A DNA stretch of 64,000 nt, from NCBI GenBank assembly GCA_035079385.1, contig JAVHKY010000003.1, positions 14,977,001-15,041,000 on the forward strand. The letters are read 5' to 3'. A program made the position numbers and the translations under genes. Positions 57,168-61,345 of this stretch are shown here, piece by piece (position 1 is the first letter of the stretch; each line of letters begins with the position of its first letter). Under the pieces are notes generated by a model. The model was not told the origin of the DNA. It saw nothing but the letters and a program-made list of their open reading frames with translations, and did not search any database. Source of the stretch: Aspidiotus rigidus (lineage: Eukaryota; Arthropoda; Insecta; Hemiptera; Diaspididae).

Positions 57168-59994
57168 TTATTAATTATATTAATTATTTAATTATTAATT
57201 AATTAATTAATATAATTATTTATTATCACTACGCGGTGTGTACTCGCGAATTTGTGAATCACCCATGGGGTAGAGATTTCTACGGGGGGGGGGGGGGGTG
57301 GTGGTGTACTCGCGAGTTTCAAAATCGGGGTCCGGCGAGAGAAAAGACATGGAACATGTCAAAAAATTTTTCCCGCGATAACGCGCGGGCCAAGACGTAA
57401 TTTCCAATATCACTTCTCTGTCTTAGCATCTGGGCCCTATGACCTTTAGACTATAAAGAGGATTGTCACTATGACCTTAGAAAAATTTCAATTTTCGCGA
57501 TACTAGTATTGCAATGGGGGGAGAGTCTAGTTCTGTCCAGCAGGCTCCTTCGATCAATTGTCTTGTTCTCATCATTTCCCAATATATAACTTAGTATACC
57601 AGCCTCGCGTCTTCCTCTTCTTCTTCTTCTCTTCTTTCTCTTCGTTGCTCATTAGCAGACAGTCCTTTTTGAATCATTCATCAACTCATCCCATTCCACC
57701 TTACTACAGATACTCGCAGTCGACCTCGCTAGAGGAACTACTCCCATAACAAAAGCCTGACCAGAAAACCAAAGCTAAACTTTGTTCGAAAGTTAGAGAG
57801 TAGGGAGATTACACGAGAAAACAAAGAATTTGATAAGGTCTCTGATAACAAATTAGTACTAGTTCTTTCGTTTGAGCAATATGAATGTTTGTAATTTTAG
57901 CTAATAATCGTATTCAAACTTGGAGCGCTTCCAGTTCGAGTCGTCCAAAAAGAAGTTGGAAATTTTACCGACGCGATTCGGATGCAATACGTCCTCAAGC
58001 TCAACCAGTTCTATTGATACCGGCGAAGGAGGTTCCTTCTCCGCCACGACATCGTCATCAAACAACTGCGAACGAAGAAATTCCAGCGTACATCTATCGC
58101 GCAAACCTGTCCGAATATGCTAATATGAATCAGCATGGAGATATCTACATTCAAGATATCGCAGAAACTGAGTATCGTATTTTAGATCCGGCTAAACTGA
58201 ACGTTCATCGTCCGGACGAACAGGTATGAAAAACGACGTTGAAGGTGGAATCAGTCGTAGCCATCCTTGCAAGAGGGGATAAATTGGGCGAAAGTTTTTT
58301 AAATGTACTCGCTCTACCTTCCTCGCATGACCTTGCAAGAAAAAGTATACCTTTATCCTTCATTTTCTTTTTTTTTTGTTTTTCAGATGAGTTCGGACAT
58401 GAGAAAATATTGTAATCATAAAATATTTAGAGATAAGAGTAGTTGCGAAGAGTTTTCACCAATTAAACGTGAAGAAAGCTTCGTGCGCGAGGGAGACGCT
58501 GAGATTCTTCGACTTCAAACAAATGAAGATCGGAGAAAGTTTAATTCAGACATTTACAAATGTACTGACAATAATTTACCCTACCCAATTCTTCCGAATA
58601 CTGTTTCTGCGGACGTGGACTCGCGGGGTGCCAGAAGAACACGCTCTATATCAGAATTGAGAGAAGGAGACAGAACGGAAAATTTCGTAAATGCTGAAAG
58701 AGGAATAAATTCCAAAGATGTAGAACCAAAAAAGACGGAAAAGTTAGCAAATGGCGATGTATTTTTCGCAGATACGACCGACTCCCAGAACAAAGAAAAA
58801 CCCAATAAAGAATCAATGGAAACCGTAGAAACCCAGACATCGACTGCTGAGAATGAAAGAATAAAAAATTTCATGAATCCTCAGCACCTTGAAGAAGAGC
58901 GGAATCGCATAACAACCTTTCAGAGAGATTTACTCCTCGCTCGACTTTTGGTAGAGGAGCAACAACGTTTCCTCAATAATCAAGCCAGCGATACGATAAG
59001 TCTTCCAGGTAGCCTATCTATGGGTACTCAAACTGATAGACATCGAGCTACTCAGACTGATGTTCTATGCCTGATGCGTCCTGAACCACGACGAGTTAAG
59101 AGCGAAAATGATGATTCTAGTGATAGCGACGGAGATTTCTTAACCAGCACTCGTAAAATGAGCCGACGTACTTTCTGCATTATTGGTAAGAATAAGAGTC
59201 GTCATAAAATTCGCACACCTATCATTGAGGAGTCCGAAAGTACAGAAATATTACGGCATCCGAGCACTAAGAGTTTGCAACGCGAAAATCGAACGAATAT
59301 ACTTCGACTAGCCAATAATCGCAACAAAATCAAAGAAATTACCGTTAACGGAAAGACTGAAAAATACGATCACTCGTCTCTGAAACAGAGTAAAATTCAC
59401 AAAAGTACGGCTGACGTGAGCGAACCAAAATGCGACAAAAACGTTCACGTATCGTTAAAAGATGGCAAAAAATCGGTCTCCTATTCGAATCTTAACGACG
59501 TGTGTATTCTATCCGACAAAGAAATGTACACGCCGAGGTCACTGAAATCCAGAATGATCGCCAGACGACTTTGCGCTTCCGAACCACCCAAATTAGGTGC
59601 TCACAATTGCGTGAGCCATAAACCGCAGGAAATTAAAGAACGTCAGAAATGCGATACGAAGGACCCGTGCGCTACCGATCGGAACAAACGAGTAGAAGAG
59701 AAGAGAAAAGACGGTGATCGCCACAAGTTGAAATACCAGAAGCTATCAGAAGGCGAAAAAGAGATCGTGAGTCCGTCTTCGAAAAGTGGTAACGACGAAA
59801 AGGTTAGCTCTTTTTCCGGAAGCGATGTGACGGGAGAAAACTCGCCCACTCCGACCACGACGGCTACTAGCACGTTAAAGCTGAAAGGTAAAAATCAACA
59901 ACTTATGGAGAAAAAAAGCGTTTTTACAATAGCGTACGATGACGCGACGACGGAGCATTTGGGTAATAGTAGTAATGGATCAAATAACGAATGA
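20723..59994 (+). CDS. Cad86C: Cadherin-86C-like transmembrane cadherin, 19 coding exons
   Basis: Calcium-dependent adhesion-type protein at the cell surface. Joining 19 exons by GT-AG (one GC-AG) junctions gives an uninterrupted 4521-nt frame (1506 residues), with all phases agreeing. Order: signal peptide (1-17), about six cadherin repeats (18 to ~690) with DVNDNPP, PENE, TDIDTG and LDVNDETPAF calcium motifs, a membrane-proximal alpha/beta domain (~690-790) of the kind found beside the membrane in CDH23/PCDH15-type cadherins, a transmembrane helix (~809-830), a Cys-rich juxtamembrane stretch (WKCYPCGWCK), and a ~665-residue hydrophilic tail without catenin-binding motifs that I recognise. 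The pattern (NYPVFEG start, ENSPQGTAL, DNHGFDRE) matches my recollection of insect cadherin-86C; the exact paralogue is less certain than the cadherin call. Start chosen because it begins a good signal peptide. Several introns are swollen by mobile elements. Confidence 0.85.
21033..21274 (+). CDS. Cad86C: Cadherin exon 2 (repeat 1)
   Basis: Residues 63-143, from ATTTCAG to GAG|GTGCGT. Contains two cysteines (ENLPC, TYCEAN) that may pair in the first repeat, and FRFTVRDTKGD typical of a cadherin F/G strand. Confidence 0.88.
22270..23160 (-). pseudogene. Decayed Penelope-like RT fragment (PLE3) in cadherin intron 2
   Basis: Read on the minus strand in several frames: CSFDVIGLFPHIPKTAAIQH (motif A), a damaged motif B, HVFHWHRYVGDILCAWTGP (motif C with YVGD, so a catalytic Asp is lost), NFLDLPVFD and HGSSLCPAVHKFATFN. 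Same family as PLE1/PLE2. No endonuclease part remains. Confidence 0.8.
23161..24627. other. Cadherin intron 2, remaining sequence
   Basis: No gene. Repeated CCTAGTATA/AGTATAATG words, also present near 5.6, 31.4 and 61.2 kb, suggest an old dispersed repeat. The 96-residue frame at 24153-24443 has no family likeness. Confidence 0.45.
24628..24872. mobile_element. Second copy of the hAT-like MITE (partner of 9706-10002)
   Basis: Right end GTAGGGCTCTA and the inner GGCCGCCATAT/ATATGGCGGCC pair match the first copy. The left tip is altered (CAAGCCTATAAATATGAG). No clear target duplication. Confidence 0.65.
25293..25376 (+). CDS. Cad86C: Cadherin exon 3
   Basis: Residues 144-171 (DTKVGTELEYVIVRKHPELK). 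Acceptor TTGCAG, donor AGG|GTGAGT. Too short for a similarity call alone; supported by phase and by position in the family order. Confidence 0.8.
25517..25642 (+). CDS. Cad86C: Cadherin exon 4 (repeat 2)
   Basis: Residues 172-213. LDFEQQNMYKLQIFAL is the typical LDxExxxxYxLxIxA strand of a cadherin repeat. Donor TTG|GTGAGT, followed by the 17.1-kb intron. Confidence 0.88.
26008..26587 (-). repeat. 3' LTR of the errantivirus-like element
   Basis: 580 bp with inverted termini TGTTAG/CTAACA. The right part (26418-26587) is repeated exactly at the other end of the element. Confidence 0.88.
26588..26597 (-). promoter_or_regulatory. Polypurine tract
   Basis: AGGGGGAAGG on the minus strand, directly abutting the TGTTAG start of the 3' LTR. 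This is the expected plus-strand DNA primer site. Confidence 0.8.
26919..27530 (-). CDS. Third ORF between env and the 3' LTR, unknown function
   Basis: Intact 203-residue frame starting MHRMPATLEELVVSIFALRE and ending in an acidic tail (SDDDDEPEYIPLPF). I do not recognise a family. It lies 119 nt after the env stop and inside the element, so it belongs to the retroelement. Typical errantiviruses have gag, pol and env only. It has no transmembrane helix and no Zn-knuckle; it is mixed alpha/beta-like with several aromatic and basic patches. It could be an accessory protein or a captured host fragment. Its integrity fits a recent insertion. Confidence 0.6.
   Translation of the reverse strand: MHRMPATLEELVVSIFALREYLKYCLVKKPKWGLCTFINLPKPEDEGTEFRLYHIRYIIERLLNRVIYLPQINITRQSNNQVLIFTADSVKCPRIYDEQLELLEALHLLYRSNLTVPLITNIRDRWYVEVTSFVTHFQSSYGNRIVCVQRNNAWNRLEFQCIKREKKLLPGVYYTQITIPDDPCGDLLPSDDDDEPEYIPLPF
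27649..30801 (-). pseudogene. Fused, internally deleted pol-env frame (1050 codons)
   Basis: The first ~51 codons are LTR sequence read through, so the ATG is not a real start. Residues ~55-180 are the protease-RT linker. RT follows, with LVVDYRRLNEVT, FTCLDLASGYHQ, FGLTGAPSTF and the catalytic YLDD (~389). RNase H has TCDAS (~538), TEKELLAV and YTDHRPL (~605), but its C-terminal end is lost. At about 28900 the frame passes directly into an errantivirus envelope fragment of the baculovirus-F-like type (KKGILHPSIIKPSEL). This keeps the C-terminal membrane helix (from TSWLGYTIGLSLLG, ~942) and a cytoplasmic tail. Integrase and the N-terminal envelope half, including the usual cleavage/fusion region, are missing. 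Both deletions leave the frame open. Almost certainly non-functional. Confidence 0.88.
30648..30817 (-). repeat. Truncated 5' LTR
   Basis: Only the first 170 bp of the LTR remain. Homology with the 3' LTR stops at AGGACAATTTTAT (30648). The deletion runs from there into pol. Confidence 0.88.
31712..32914 (-). mobile_element. Helitron-like dispersed repeat, left palindrome arm
   Basis: Read on the minus strand it begins TCTAAATATTGAAAGCAG-AAAGTTTGTC (32908 down), like the Helitron at 36623, and runs through CCCGGGTATTTTCGACCC and TTTTGCGAGTGCTAAGC. The same order of segments occurs at 53.85-55.97 kb and, minus its first ~290 bp, in the right arm (39260-40163). Its 3' end is uncertain. Confidence 0.5.
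33770..35078 (-). pseudogene. PLE2 Penelope-like fragment, left half
   Basis: Minus strand: RT from HVFYWHRYVDDILCAW (motif C) through INFLDLTI and HGSSFVPFAHKLATLNS, then FLGRISSKLSRVLRPFGFRP and the endonuclease region, interrupted at 34247-34263 by a poly-C run. Motif B and upstream parts (FPEEVGIPIGS) are present at 34830-35070 with stops. The element end lies near 33770 (ATATACTCACGAAGAG). Confidence 0.85.
33817..33856 (-). ncRNA. Hammerhead-like motif, PLE2 left half
   Basis: Minus strand: AUACC, core UCGAGAA, one extra U, stem II GGC/GCC with loop UGUUUA, GAAAGCGCUC, GGUUG. Helix I is ACC/GGU. Core position 3 is U and position 8 is A; position 4 is C. Confidence 0.45.
35079..36118 (+). 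pseudogene. PLE2 Penelope-like fragment, inverted right half
   Basis: Plus strand: RPVVSFVSSPTYSLAKFLDR ... CSFDVVGLFPNIPKATTMQQ (motif A), then an internal deletion (near 35330) straight to HLARVNQVK and the endonuclease, VYRIAWDDCPSVYIGMTS. Here the usual GETGR is GMTSH, so the catalytic Arg is replaced. The junction with the left half at ~35078 is the palindrome centre. Confidence 0.85.
36026..36065 (+). ncRNA. Hammerhead-like motif, PLE2 right half
   Basis: Same sequence as the left-half motif (AUACC, UCGAGAA, UGGCUGUUUAGCC, GAAAGCGCUC, GGUUG), on the plus strand. Confidence 0.45.
36623..37543 (+). mobile_element. Non-autonomous Helitron, absent from the left palindrome arm
   Basis: Begins TCTATATCTAATATATAAAG, followed by the CAGAAAGTTTGTCCGTCC and ATAACTCGAGAACTAC blocks typical of Helitron 5' ends. 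Ends with a GC-rich stem region (CGGT...GTGCC/GGCGC...ACCG) directly before CTAG, followed by T. The left palindrome arm lacks the 921 bp at the matching position, giving an empty-site comparison. No Rep/helicase coding. The 75-residue frame at 37173 is probably not a gene. Confidence 0.75.
37581..38920. mobile_element. TIR element with iterated ACTAGT words
   Basis: Long inverted ends: GTTACAGTTAAAACCCGAAA at 37585, with its complement ending at 38920. The TIR continues for ~90 bp through TAGTTGCCACAAATGACTTT. The word ACTAGT, often within AACTAGTTTTGACTAGT, recurs in and beside the TIRs. ATATATAA occurs on both sides (37573-37580 and 38921-38928) and once in the empty left palindrome arm (diverged), supporting an 8-bp target duplication with slightly uneven ends. 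No transposase. Confidence 0.7.
37908..38491. mobile_element. Nested hAT-like MITE with iterated GGAGGC words
   Basis: Ends CAAGGGTGTTGGAGGC and GCCTCCAACACCCTTGA, flanked by the 8-bp direct repeat ATTTTTAT (37900-37907, 38492-38499). CAAGG terminus and 8-bp duplication fit hAT. The interior repeats CCTCCGGA/GGAGGC-type words many times. Inserted inside the 37581-38920 element. Confidence 0.75.
39260..40163 (+). mobile_element. Helitron-like dispersed repeat, right palindrome arm (5' part missing)
   Basis: Inverted copy of 31712-32620. Starts at GTGCAAGATCGAGAGTACC and ends near AGCTGGTTCTATCC. Frames in the two arms (for example MLLPGAYLLYRPLYAV...) are the same non-coding sequence. Confidence 0.55.
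40180..40735. repeat. 45-bp repeat array within a palindromic-ended unit
   Basis: About nine tandem copies of a ~45-bp unit (GCTCGAGAGTCGAAATTTTT ... CCCCTCCTATCATATA) at 40262-40665, flanked by GCAGGGAACCTGTTTTATG (about 40209) and, inverted, CATAAAACAGGTTCCCTG (about 40722). The same flank and array combination makes up 61.38-64 kb. Confidence 0.8.
40850..41395. repeat. Three-copy tandem repeat, ~180-bp period
   Basis: GGTCATTYTMAGRAAACGTC ... GTTACCTTGCATAGAAAAAT ... TAAAGCAA occurs three times (ends near 41030, 41215 and 41390). Diverged copies, non-coding. Confidence 0.65.
42766..42906 (+). CDS. Cad86C: Cadherin exon 5 (end of repeat 2, start of repeat 3)
   Basis: Residues 214-260. IIQDVQDTPPVF is the inter-repeat calcium linker. 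Acceptor TTTTGGCAG, donor CAG|GTAATT. Confidence 0.88.
43013..43136 (+). CDS. Cad86C: Cadherin exon 6 (repeat 3)
   Basis: Residues 261-301. VDGDRGNPRQIKYGLVSE is a cadherin DxDxGxN segment, followed by FNIDRITG. Ends in phase 1. Confidence 0.88.
43274..43466 (+). CDS. Cad86C: Cadherin exon 7 (repeat 3)
   Basis: Residues 302-365 (QVTLAKPLKQL ... LDEAGNTAPYFDND). Ends in phase 2 at CA|GTAGGA. Confidence 0.86.
43567..43657 (+). CDS. Cad86C: Cadherin exon 8 (repeat 4 start)
   Basis: Residues 366-396. The acceptor TTAATATAG at 43566 was chosen because it alone keeps the frame open across DNDHY and NENSPQGTALVFSDAY. An AG further upstream would bring in a stop. Confidence 0.85.
44080..44232 (+). 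CDS. Cad86C: Cadherin exon 9 (repeat 4)
   Basis: Residues 397-447 (GKQGVFSLQL ... FTIRVRDKQLLDYEARR). LLDYEARRTVQF is the family LDYE motif. Donor GTG|GTAAGT. Confidence 0.86.
44305..44614 (+). CDS. Cad86C: Cadherin exon 10 (repeats 4-5)
   Basis: Residues 448-550. Best calcium-site exon: YLNDVNDNPPQF, IPENETANAP, VKATDIDTGLAGSVHY, LNPVTGAIT. Acceptor TTTTCTGTAAG at 44304. Ends in phase 1 before the 6.6-kb intron. Confidence 0.92.
45218..45556 (-). pseudogene. Tigger transposase C-terminal tail
   Basis: 112 residues with ENLRLFFMQEGNEGSPLEHL and SRLDSFLLPKIQ, the usual end of Tigger-type proteins, after an acidic stretch (ESDDDDDEVS). Separated from the DDE part by frame breaks. Confidence 0.75.
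45962..46618 (-). pseudogene. Tigger transposase central part (HTH plus DDE_1)
   Basis: 218 residues: WFALRSEQGVNLSGPLLKKK and WLSRWKVRHNIKFKTHHGEK (second HTH, Tc5-type), then VYNADETGLFYRATPDGSLA with the first catalytic Asp (NADETG), and ITVLCCCNATGTDKRPLLII. The frame is lost after FLPWLKV (frameshift near 45970). The expected continuation with the remaining catalytic residues reads in other frames with stops. Confidence 0.85.
46617..47032. repeat. 104-bp tandem array inside the transposase gene
   Basis: ATTTAAATTCAATTGAAAT-like starts at 46617, 46721, 46825, 46929 and 47033: an exact 104-bp spacing, four full units. Each contains GATCAGCAGA and GGAGCCTTGTTATA. Since 104 is not a multiple of 3, the array shifts the frame in each unit. 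Confidence 0.85.
46962..47228 (-). pseudogene. Tigger transposase N-terminus (CENP-B-like HTH)
   Basis: Reads LSLKDKIKILDRLKEKPENT ... KYLGVPESTIARLKRAG, the DNA-binding helix-turn-helix of pogo/Tigger/CENP-B proteins. Beyond it the frame runs into the 104-bp tandem array. Confidence 0.8.
47765..48620 (-). pseudogene. Penelope-like remnant PLE4 with endonuclease
   Basis: Minus strand: AFNSLVHRLTRIPLSQTAFK, IKYLTRVNGVNVDVD, LPFLGKFSLQLGRTLRPFGF and SGVYKREYRDCGGFYIGETS. The endonuclease CxxC is reduced to one Cys. Frame broken. Lies directly beside the right TIR of the Tigger element. Confidence 0.82.
47831..47867 (-). ncRNA. Hammerhead-like motif, PLE4
   Basis: Minus strand: canonical core CUGAAGA, one extra U, stem II GGUU/AACC with loop UAUU, GAAAGCGCUC. 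Helix I (AGUC versus GUCG) pairs poorly, so this copy may be inactive. Confidence 0.45.
48600..48790 (+). pseudogene. Inverted PLE RT scraps
   Basis: Plus strand: LLLYGLPKVRK near 48613-48645, then a jump to MSKFELDLFSSNQV and HRHVDDVLCTWTGPP near 48676-48785. Two short blocks of Penelope RT joined by a deletion and inverted relative to PLE4. Confidence 0.7.
48790..49030. repeat. Stray 45-bp repeat units and flank
   Basis: Three degenerate copies of the CATAGCTCGGAGGTCGAAAT unit, then AAAATAGGTTCCCTGC and CGTTAAAGAA, which match the flanking unit at 8.6 and 40.2 kb. Confidence 0.55.
49258..50814. mobile_element. DNA transposon relic with ~425-bp terminal inverted repeats
   Basis: Starts TAGTCCATGGGCCATAGC and ends with its complement. 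Each TIR reaches to the GGACCCCCTC / GAGGGGGTCC pair (about 49690 and 50385). TAA directly flanks both ends (49255-49257, 50815-50817), a possible 3-bp target duplication of the PIF/Harbinger size. The central ~700 bp hold a protein relic. Confidence 0.75.
49673..50344 (+). pseudogene. Element-associated protein relic with GCDTVSAF and Cys-rich end
   Basis: Reads ETYALIGLHAFFGCDTVSAF, then KGKVKPYTLMNDNEKYLKVF. After a frameshift (~49850) comes RMERGEISSTELPPCENALR, then after further breaks CDCKRQCKSETCACMRQK (a CXC-like cysteine cluster) and an acidic end (DDTDDEDEDDSDEDYF). The block order matches a widespread transposon-associated protein I recall from several animal genomes; I cannot name the superfamily. 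Non-functional here. Confidence 0.65.
51227..51402 (+). CDS. Cad86C: Cadherin exon 11 (repeat 5 end, repeat 6 start)
   Basis: Residues 551-609. EYQMTVEARDMEGSG completes repeat 5; ILDVNDETPAFENTPY opens repeat 6. Donor AAG|GTAAAC. Confidence 0.9.
51545..51641 (+). CDS. Cad86C: Cadherin exon 12 (repeat 6), GC donor
   Basis: Residues 610-641 (ATDKDAESPNNVVRYEITSG, then NSETG). The only donor that fits phase and family order is G|GCAAGA, i.e. a GC-AG intron. Confidence 0.82.
51724..51837 (+). CDS. Cad86C: Cadherin exon 13 (repeat 6)
   Basis: Residues 642-679. GELTVNYAEALNRFRKRRQV, then TFVLTVRAYDLG. The basic RFRKRRQ stretch could be a furin-type site in the extracellular part; that is inferred only. 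Confidence 0.85.
51917..52148 (+). CDS. Cad86C: Cadherin exon 14 (membrane-proximal domain)
   Basis: Residues 680-756. VPHRWSTTQVKIFPPDS ends repeat 6. The rest (LLNFLLPAKGMNYDKMKELL, TGGQVTVLEV) starts the alpha/beta membrane-proximal domain. Ends in phase 2. Confidence 0.85.
52217..52328 (+). CDS. Cad86C: Cadherin exon 15 (membrane-proximal domain)
   Basis: Residues 757-794. NMVVARVTYGENSVVDVEQV continues the strand-helix pattern of the membrane-proximal domain. Confidence 0.82.
52489..52634 (+). CDS. Cad86C: Cadherin exon 16 (transmembrane helix)
   Basis: Residues 795-842. IIIILILLLIALLIIAVLC spans the membrane, followed by YLWKCYPCGWCKNSS, three cysteines that could be palmitoylated. 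Confidence 0.9.
52715..52776 (+). CDS. Cad86C: Cadherin exon 17 (tail)
   Basis: Residues 843-863 (RNKVHVTGASQTVDFSNKG). Small exon; phases 2 in, 1 out, agree with both neighbours. Confidence 0.75.
53706..53813. repeat. Small inverted repeat with hammerhead-reminiscent hairpin
   Basis: TTACTTGAAGGCACTGACG (left) is matched by CGTCAGTGCCTTCAAGTAA (right). Between them, GCACTGACGT/ACGTCGGTGC forms a strong hairpin with a GTCGTCGAA loop. CTGACG...GTCGAAACGTC resembles a hammerhead core with bases missing. Role unknown. Confidence 0.5.
53850..55970 (+). mobile_element. Diverged Helitron-like dispersed repeat, third copy
   Basis: Segments in order: GGTTTGTTCTCTTATATCTC and CGCTTTCAAACTTTCAGGAT (Helitron 5'-type), CGGGTATTTTCGGTTCATAT (54315), CATCCTCTGTTCC (55410), TTTTGCGAGTGCTAAGCATG (55932). 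These follow the order seen in the palindrome arms (31.7-32.9 kb). Interrupted by the 54374-55387 element. Confidence 0.5.
54374..55387. mobile_element. TIR element saturated with TCGAC words
   Basis: Ends CCCGTTGAACCATGTCGAC and its exact complement at 55369-55387. The 1.0-kb interior contains dozens of TCGAC/GTCGA words, mostly in ATCGACGTC/AAATCGAC contexts, and no transposase. Target duplication not clear (AG on both sides at most). Confidence 0.72.
56400..57060. repeat. Dispersed repeat (partner of 18.4-18.8 kb) in two partial copies
   Basis: TCTACTAGGTCAAGT..TTCGTGA, CGTTTACCCCTTTACCTATC and TTGGCGTCGTATAAGTCTT occur at 56500-56580 and again at 56818-56900; ATGGTATGAGACAATTCAAG occurs at 56635 and 56983. 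TTTA runs separate the copies. Confidence 0.65.
56691..56815. repeat. (TTTA)n microsatellite
   Basis: Near-continuous TTTA/TTAT units for about 125 bp. The in-frame ORF through it is an artefact. Confidence 0.9.
57080..57225. repeat. (TTTA)n / (AATT)n microsatellite
   Basis: TTTA units with AATT-rich edges, about 145 bp, between the dispersed-repeat copies and a GTGTACTCGCGAATTTG block related to 18.2 kb. Confidence 0.85.
57901..58223 (+). CDS. Cad86C: Cadherin exon 18 (tail)
   Basis: Residues 864-971. Basic start (SRPKRSWKFYRRDSD), then IPAYIYRANLSEYANMNQHG and EYRILDPAKL. Acceptor GTAATTTTAG, donor CAG|GTATGA. A further small exon in the 5.1-kb intron before it cannot be excluded. Confidence 0.82.
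58387..59994 (+). CDS. Cad86C: Cadherin exon 19 (tail and stop)
   Basis: Residues 972-1506. Hydrophilic, Ser/Lys/Glu-rich and probably largely disordered, with a short coiled-coil-like stretch (LLLARLLVEEQQRFLNNQ). Three TQT motifs, VETQTS (~1120), GTQTD (~1185) and ATQTD (~1193), resemble dynein light chain LC8 docking sites. Acidic DDSSDSDGD near 1220. Ends SSNGSNNE, without a PDZ-ligand consensus. Acceptor TTTTTCAG at 58386. Confidence 0.88.
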   Translation: MSSDMRKYCNHKIFRDKSSCEEFSPIKREESFVREGDAEILRLQTNEDRRKFNSDIYKCTDNNLPYPILPNTVSADVDSRGARRTRSISELREGDRTENFVNAERGINSKDVEPKKTEKLANGDVFFADTTDSQNKEKPNKESMETVETQTSTAENERIKNFMNPQHLEEERNRITTFQRDLLLARLLVEEQQRFLNNQASDTISLPGSLSMGTQTDRHRATQTDVLCLMRPEPRRVKSENDDSSDSDGDFLTSTRKMSRRTFCIIGKNKSRHKIRTPIIEESESTEILRHPSTKSLQRENRTNILRLANNRNKIKEITVNGKTEKYDHSSLKQSKIHKSTADVSEPKCDKNVHVSLKDGKKSVSYSNLNDVCILSDKEMYTPRSLKSRMIARRLCASEPPKLGAHNCVSHKPQEIKERQKCDTKDPCATDRNKRVEEKRKDGDRHKLKYQKLSEGEKEIVSPSSKSGNDEKVSSFSGSDVTGENSPTPTTTATSTLKLKGKNQQLMEKKSVFTIAYDDATTEHLGNSSNGSNNE

Positions 59995-60470
59995 CTATAC
60001 AAATGTACATAACATTACTTCTTCTGTATACTCGTAAATTCAATCTTCAATTCTCACGCGGAATTTTCAGCCTAAAACCATGCTTCCATTGTCTTTATTT
60101 ATTTCCATTTATTTACAATATACCTATTTAATACAAGTGAACCAAAACTTTTTTTCTATCATTTTATATATTTTTTTTTAAATATGAAGCACTTCCCGTT
60201 CGCGATAATTCTGTCTACCTGAACAACTACATATCGGTTTTCTACTTTTCAACTTCCTCTTTATAATATTGAATGTAATTCCAATAATAACAAAAAATTA
60301 ATGTTTTATCGGTTACCGGTATTTGTAATGTCATTACTATCATTACCTACTATTACTATCATCATTAATATTAATGTAAACTACTAAGAATATTATATTA
60401 GGGCTATTGTACAAAGATCATATTATTCAATTTTTGAAAAATGTTGCCCGAAAAATAAATCTGATATTTA
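59995..60470 (+). terminator. Cadherin 3' UTR with a poly(A) signal
   Basis: AT-rich sequence after the TGA. A canonical AATAAA is at 60454-60459. Cleavage shortly after would give a 3' UTR of roughly 480 nt. Transcript evidence would be needed to fix the end. Confidence 0.5.
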
Positions 60471-60604
60471 GAGGGTTTTCATCAGCGTTGTATCATCGTA
60501 TTCATTACCAACCTTGCTCAAAGATACCTGTCGGCCAACCGAAGGGACAGAAGAAGGAATAGAAAAAAAAACCCTCACGGCTTCTTCAACAGAATTAAAT
60601 AAGG

Positions 60605-60950
60605 GATTGCAAGAAATCTATTTTATGAAGCACGGGGATTACGGAGCTTGAGAGCAGGTACAACGGACATCCATTTTGTTTGTAACTCACTTTTTAGCTG
60701 ACAGCTTCTCTAATGACTTTATTTTTGGTAAGTAAACGCTCGACGGCGTGGCTCGTGGCTCGGTGTAAATTACGATAGAAAAATCACACGGAGCCGCTAG
60801 CCACGCCGTCGAGTTTTTGTTTACTGAAATTACAGTCAGTAAAGAAGCCGCCAGCTAAAAAGTAAGTAACAAACAAAATGATTGTCCATTTTATCCGCTC
60901 TCGAGCTCCGTAGTGGGATCTGAAAAATATAGATTGTGATTTCATACGGT
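60605..60950. repeat. Fold-back element just downstream of the cadherin gene
   Basis: ACGGAGCTTGAGAGC / GCTCTCGAGCTCCGT, TTTTTAGCTGACAGCTTC / GCCGCCAGCTAAAAAG and CTCGACGGCGTGGCTCG / AGCCACGCCGTCGAG pair around a loop at about 60765-60785. Non-coding, ~340 bp, MITE-like. Confidence 0.75.
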
Positions 60951-61345
60951 CCGCACTTTGGAACTATGTATAATAGATGGAAAACTTGAAGTAAACTCCA
61001 CTGGACGACTGAAAGTCTAGTGACGTCATACTATGACCTCCGCCTTCTCTTTCTCTGGTACTGGTTCACTACTTATTGGGAGTATGTCAGGCTAAGTAGC
61101 TGAGCCTTATATTAGATAAAATAGAGGCTAACTTAAGTAGCCGGGTGAAATTTTTCCAAATCACGAGAGTGAAGCCTAGTATAGTGCATGTTAGCTCTAG
61201 TACAGAGTGCGCACAATGAGCTGGTTAGTCTAGCATACAGATATAGAACTTGTAGTATATGTTTTGCATATCAGGCCTCCTGTAGCCTAATATGCCTAGT
61301 ATAATGAGGGCAAGGAATACAAGTCTCAAAATAGCAAAGGCCGAA
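60951..61345. other. Spacer with GCCTAGTATA-type words
   Basis: No gene. Shares CCTAGTATAATG and CTAGTATAGTGCATGTTAG words with 5.6, 23.5 and 31.4 kb. Confidence 0.45.

Larger units (their letters stand above)
52777..57900 (+). other. 5.1-kb cadherin intron 17
   Basis: Contains a palindromic hairpin element, a diverged Helitron-like repeat split by a TIR element, dispersed repeats and TTTA microsatellites. 52800-53640 shows nothing recognisable beyond C-rich patches near 53350 and 53480. Confidence 0.65.
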
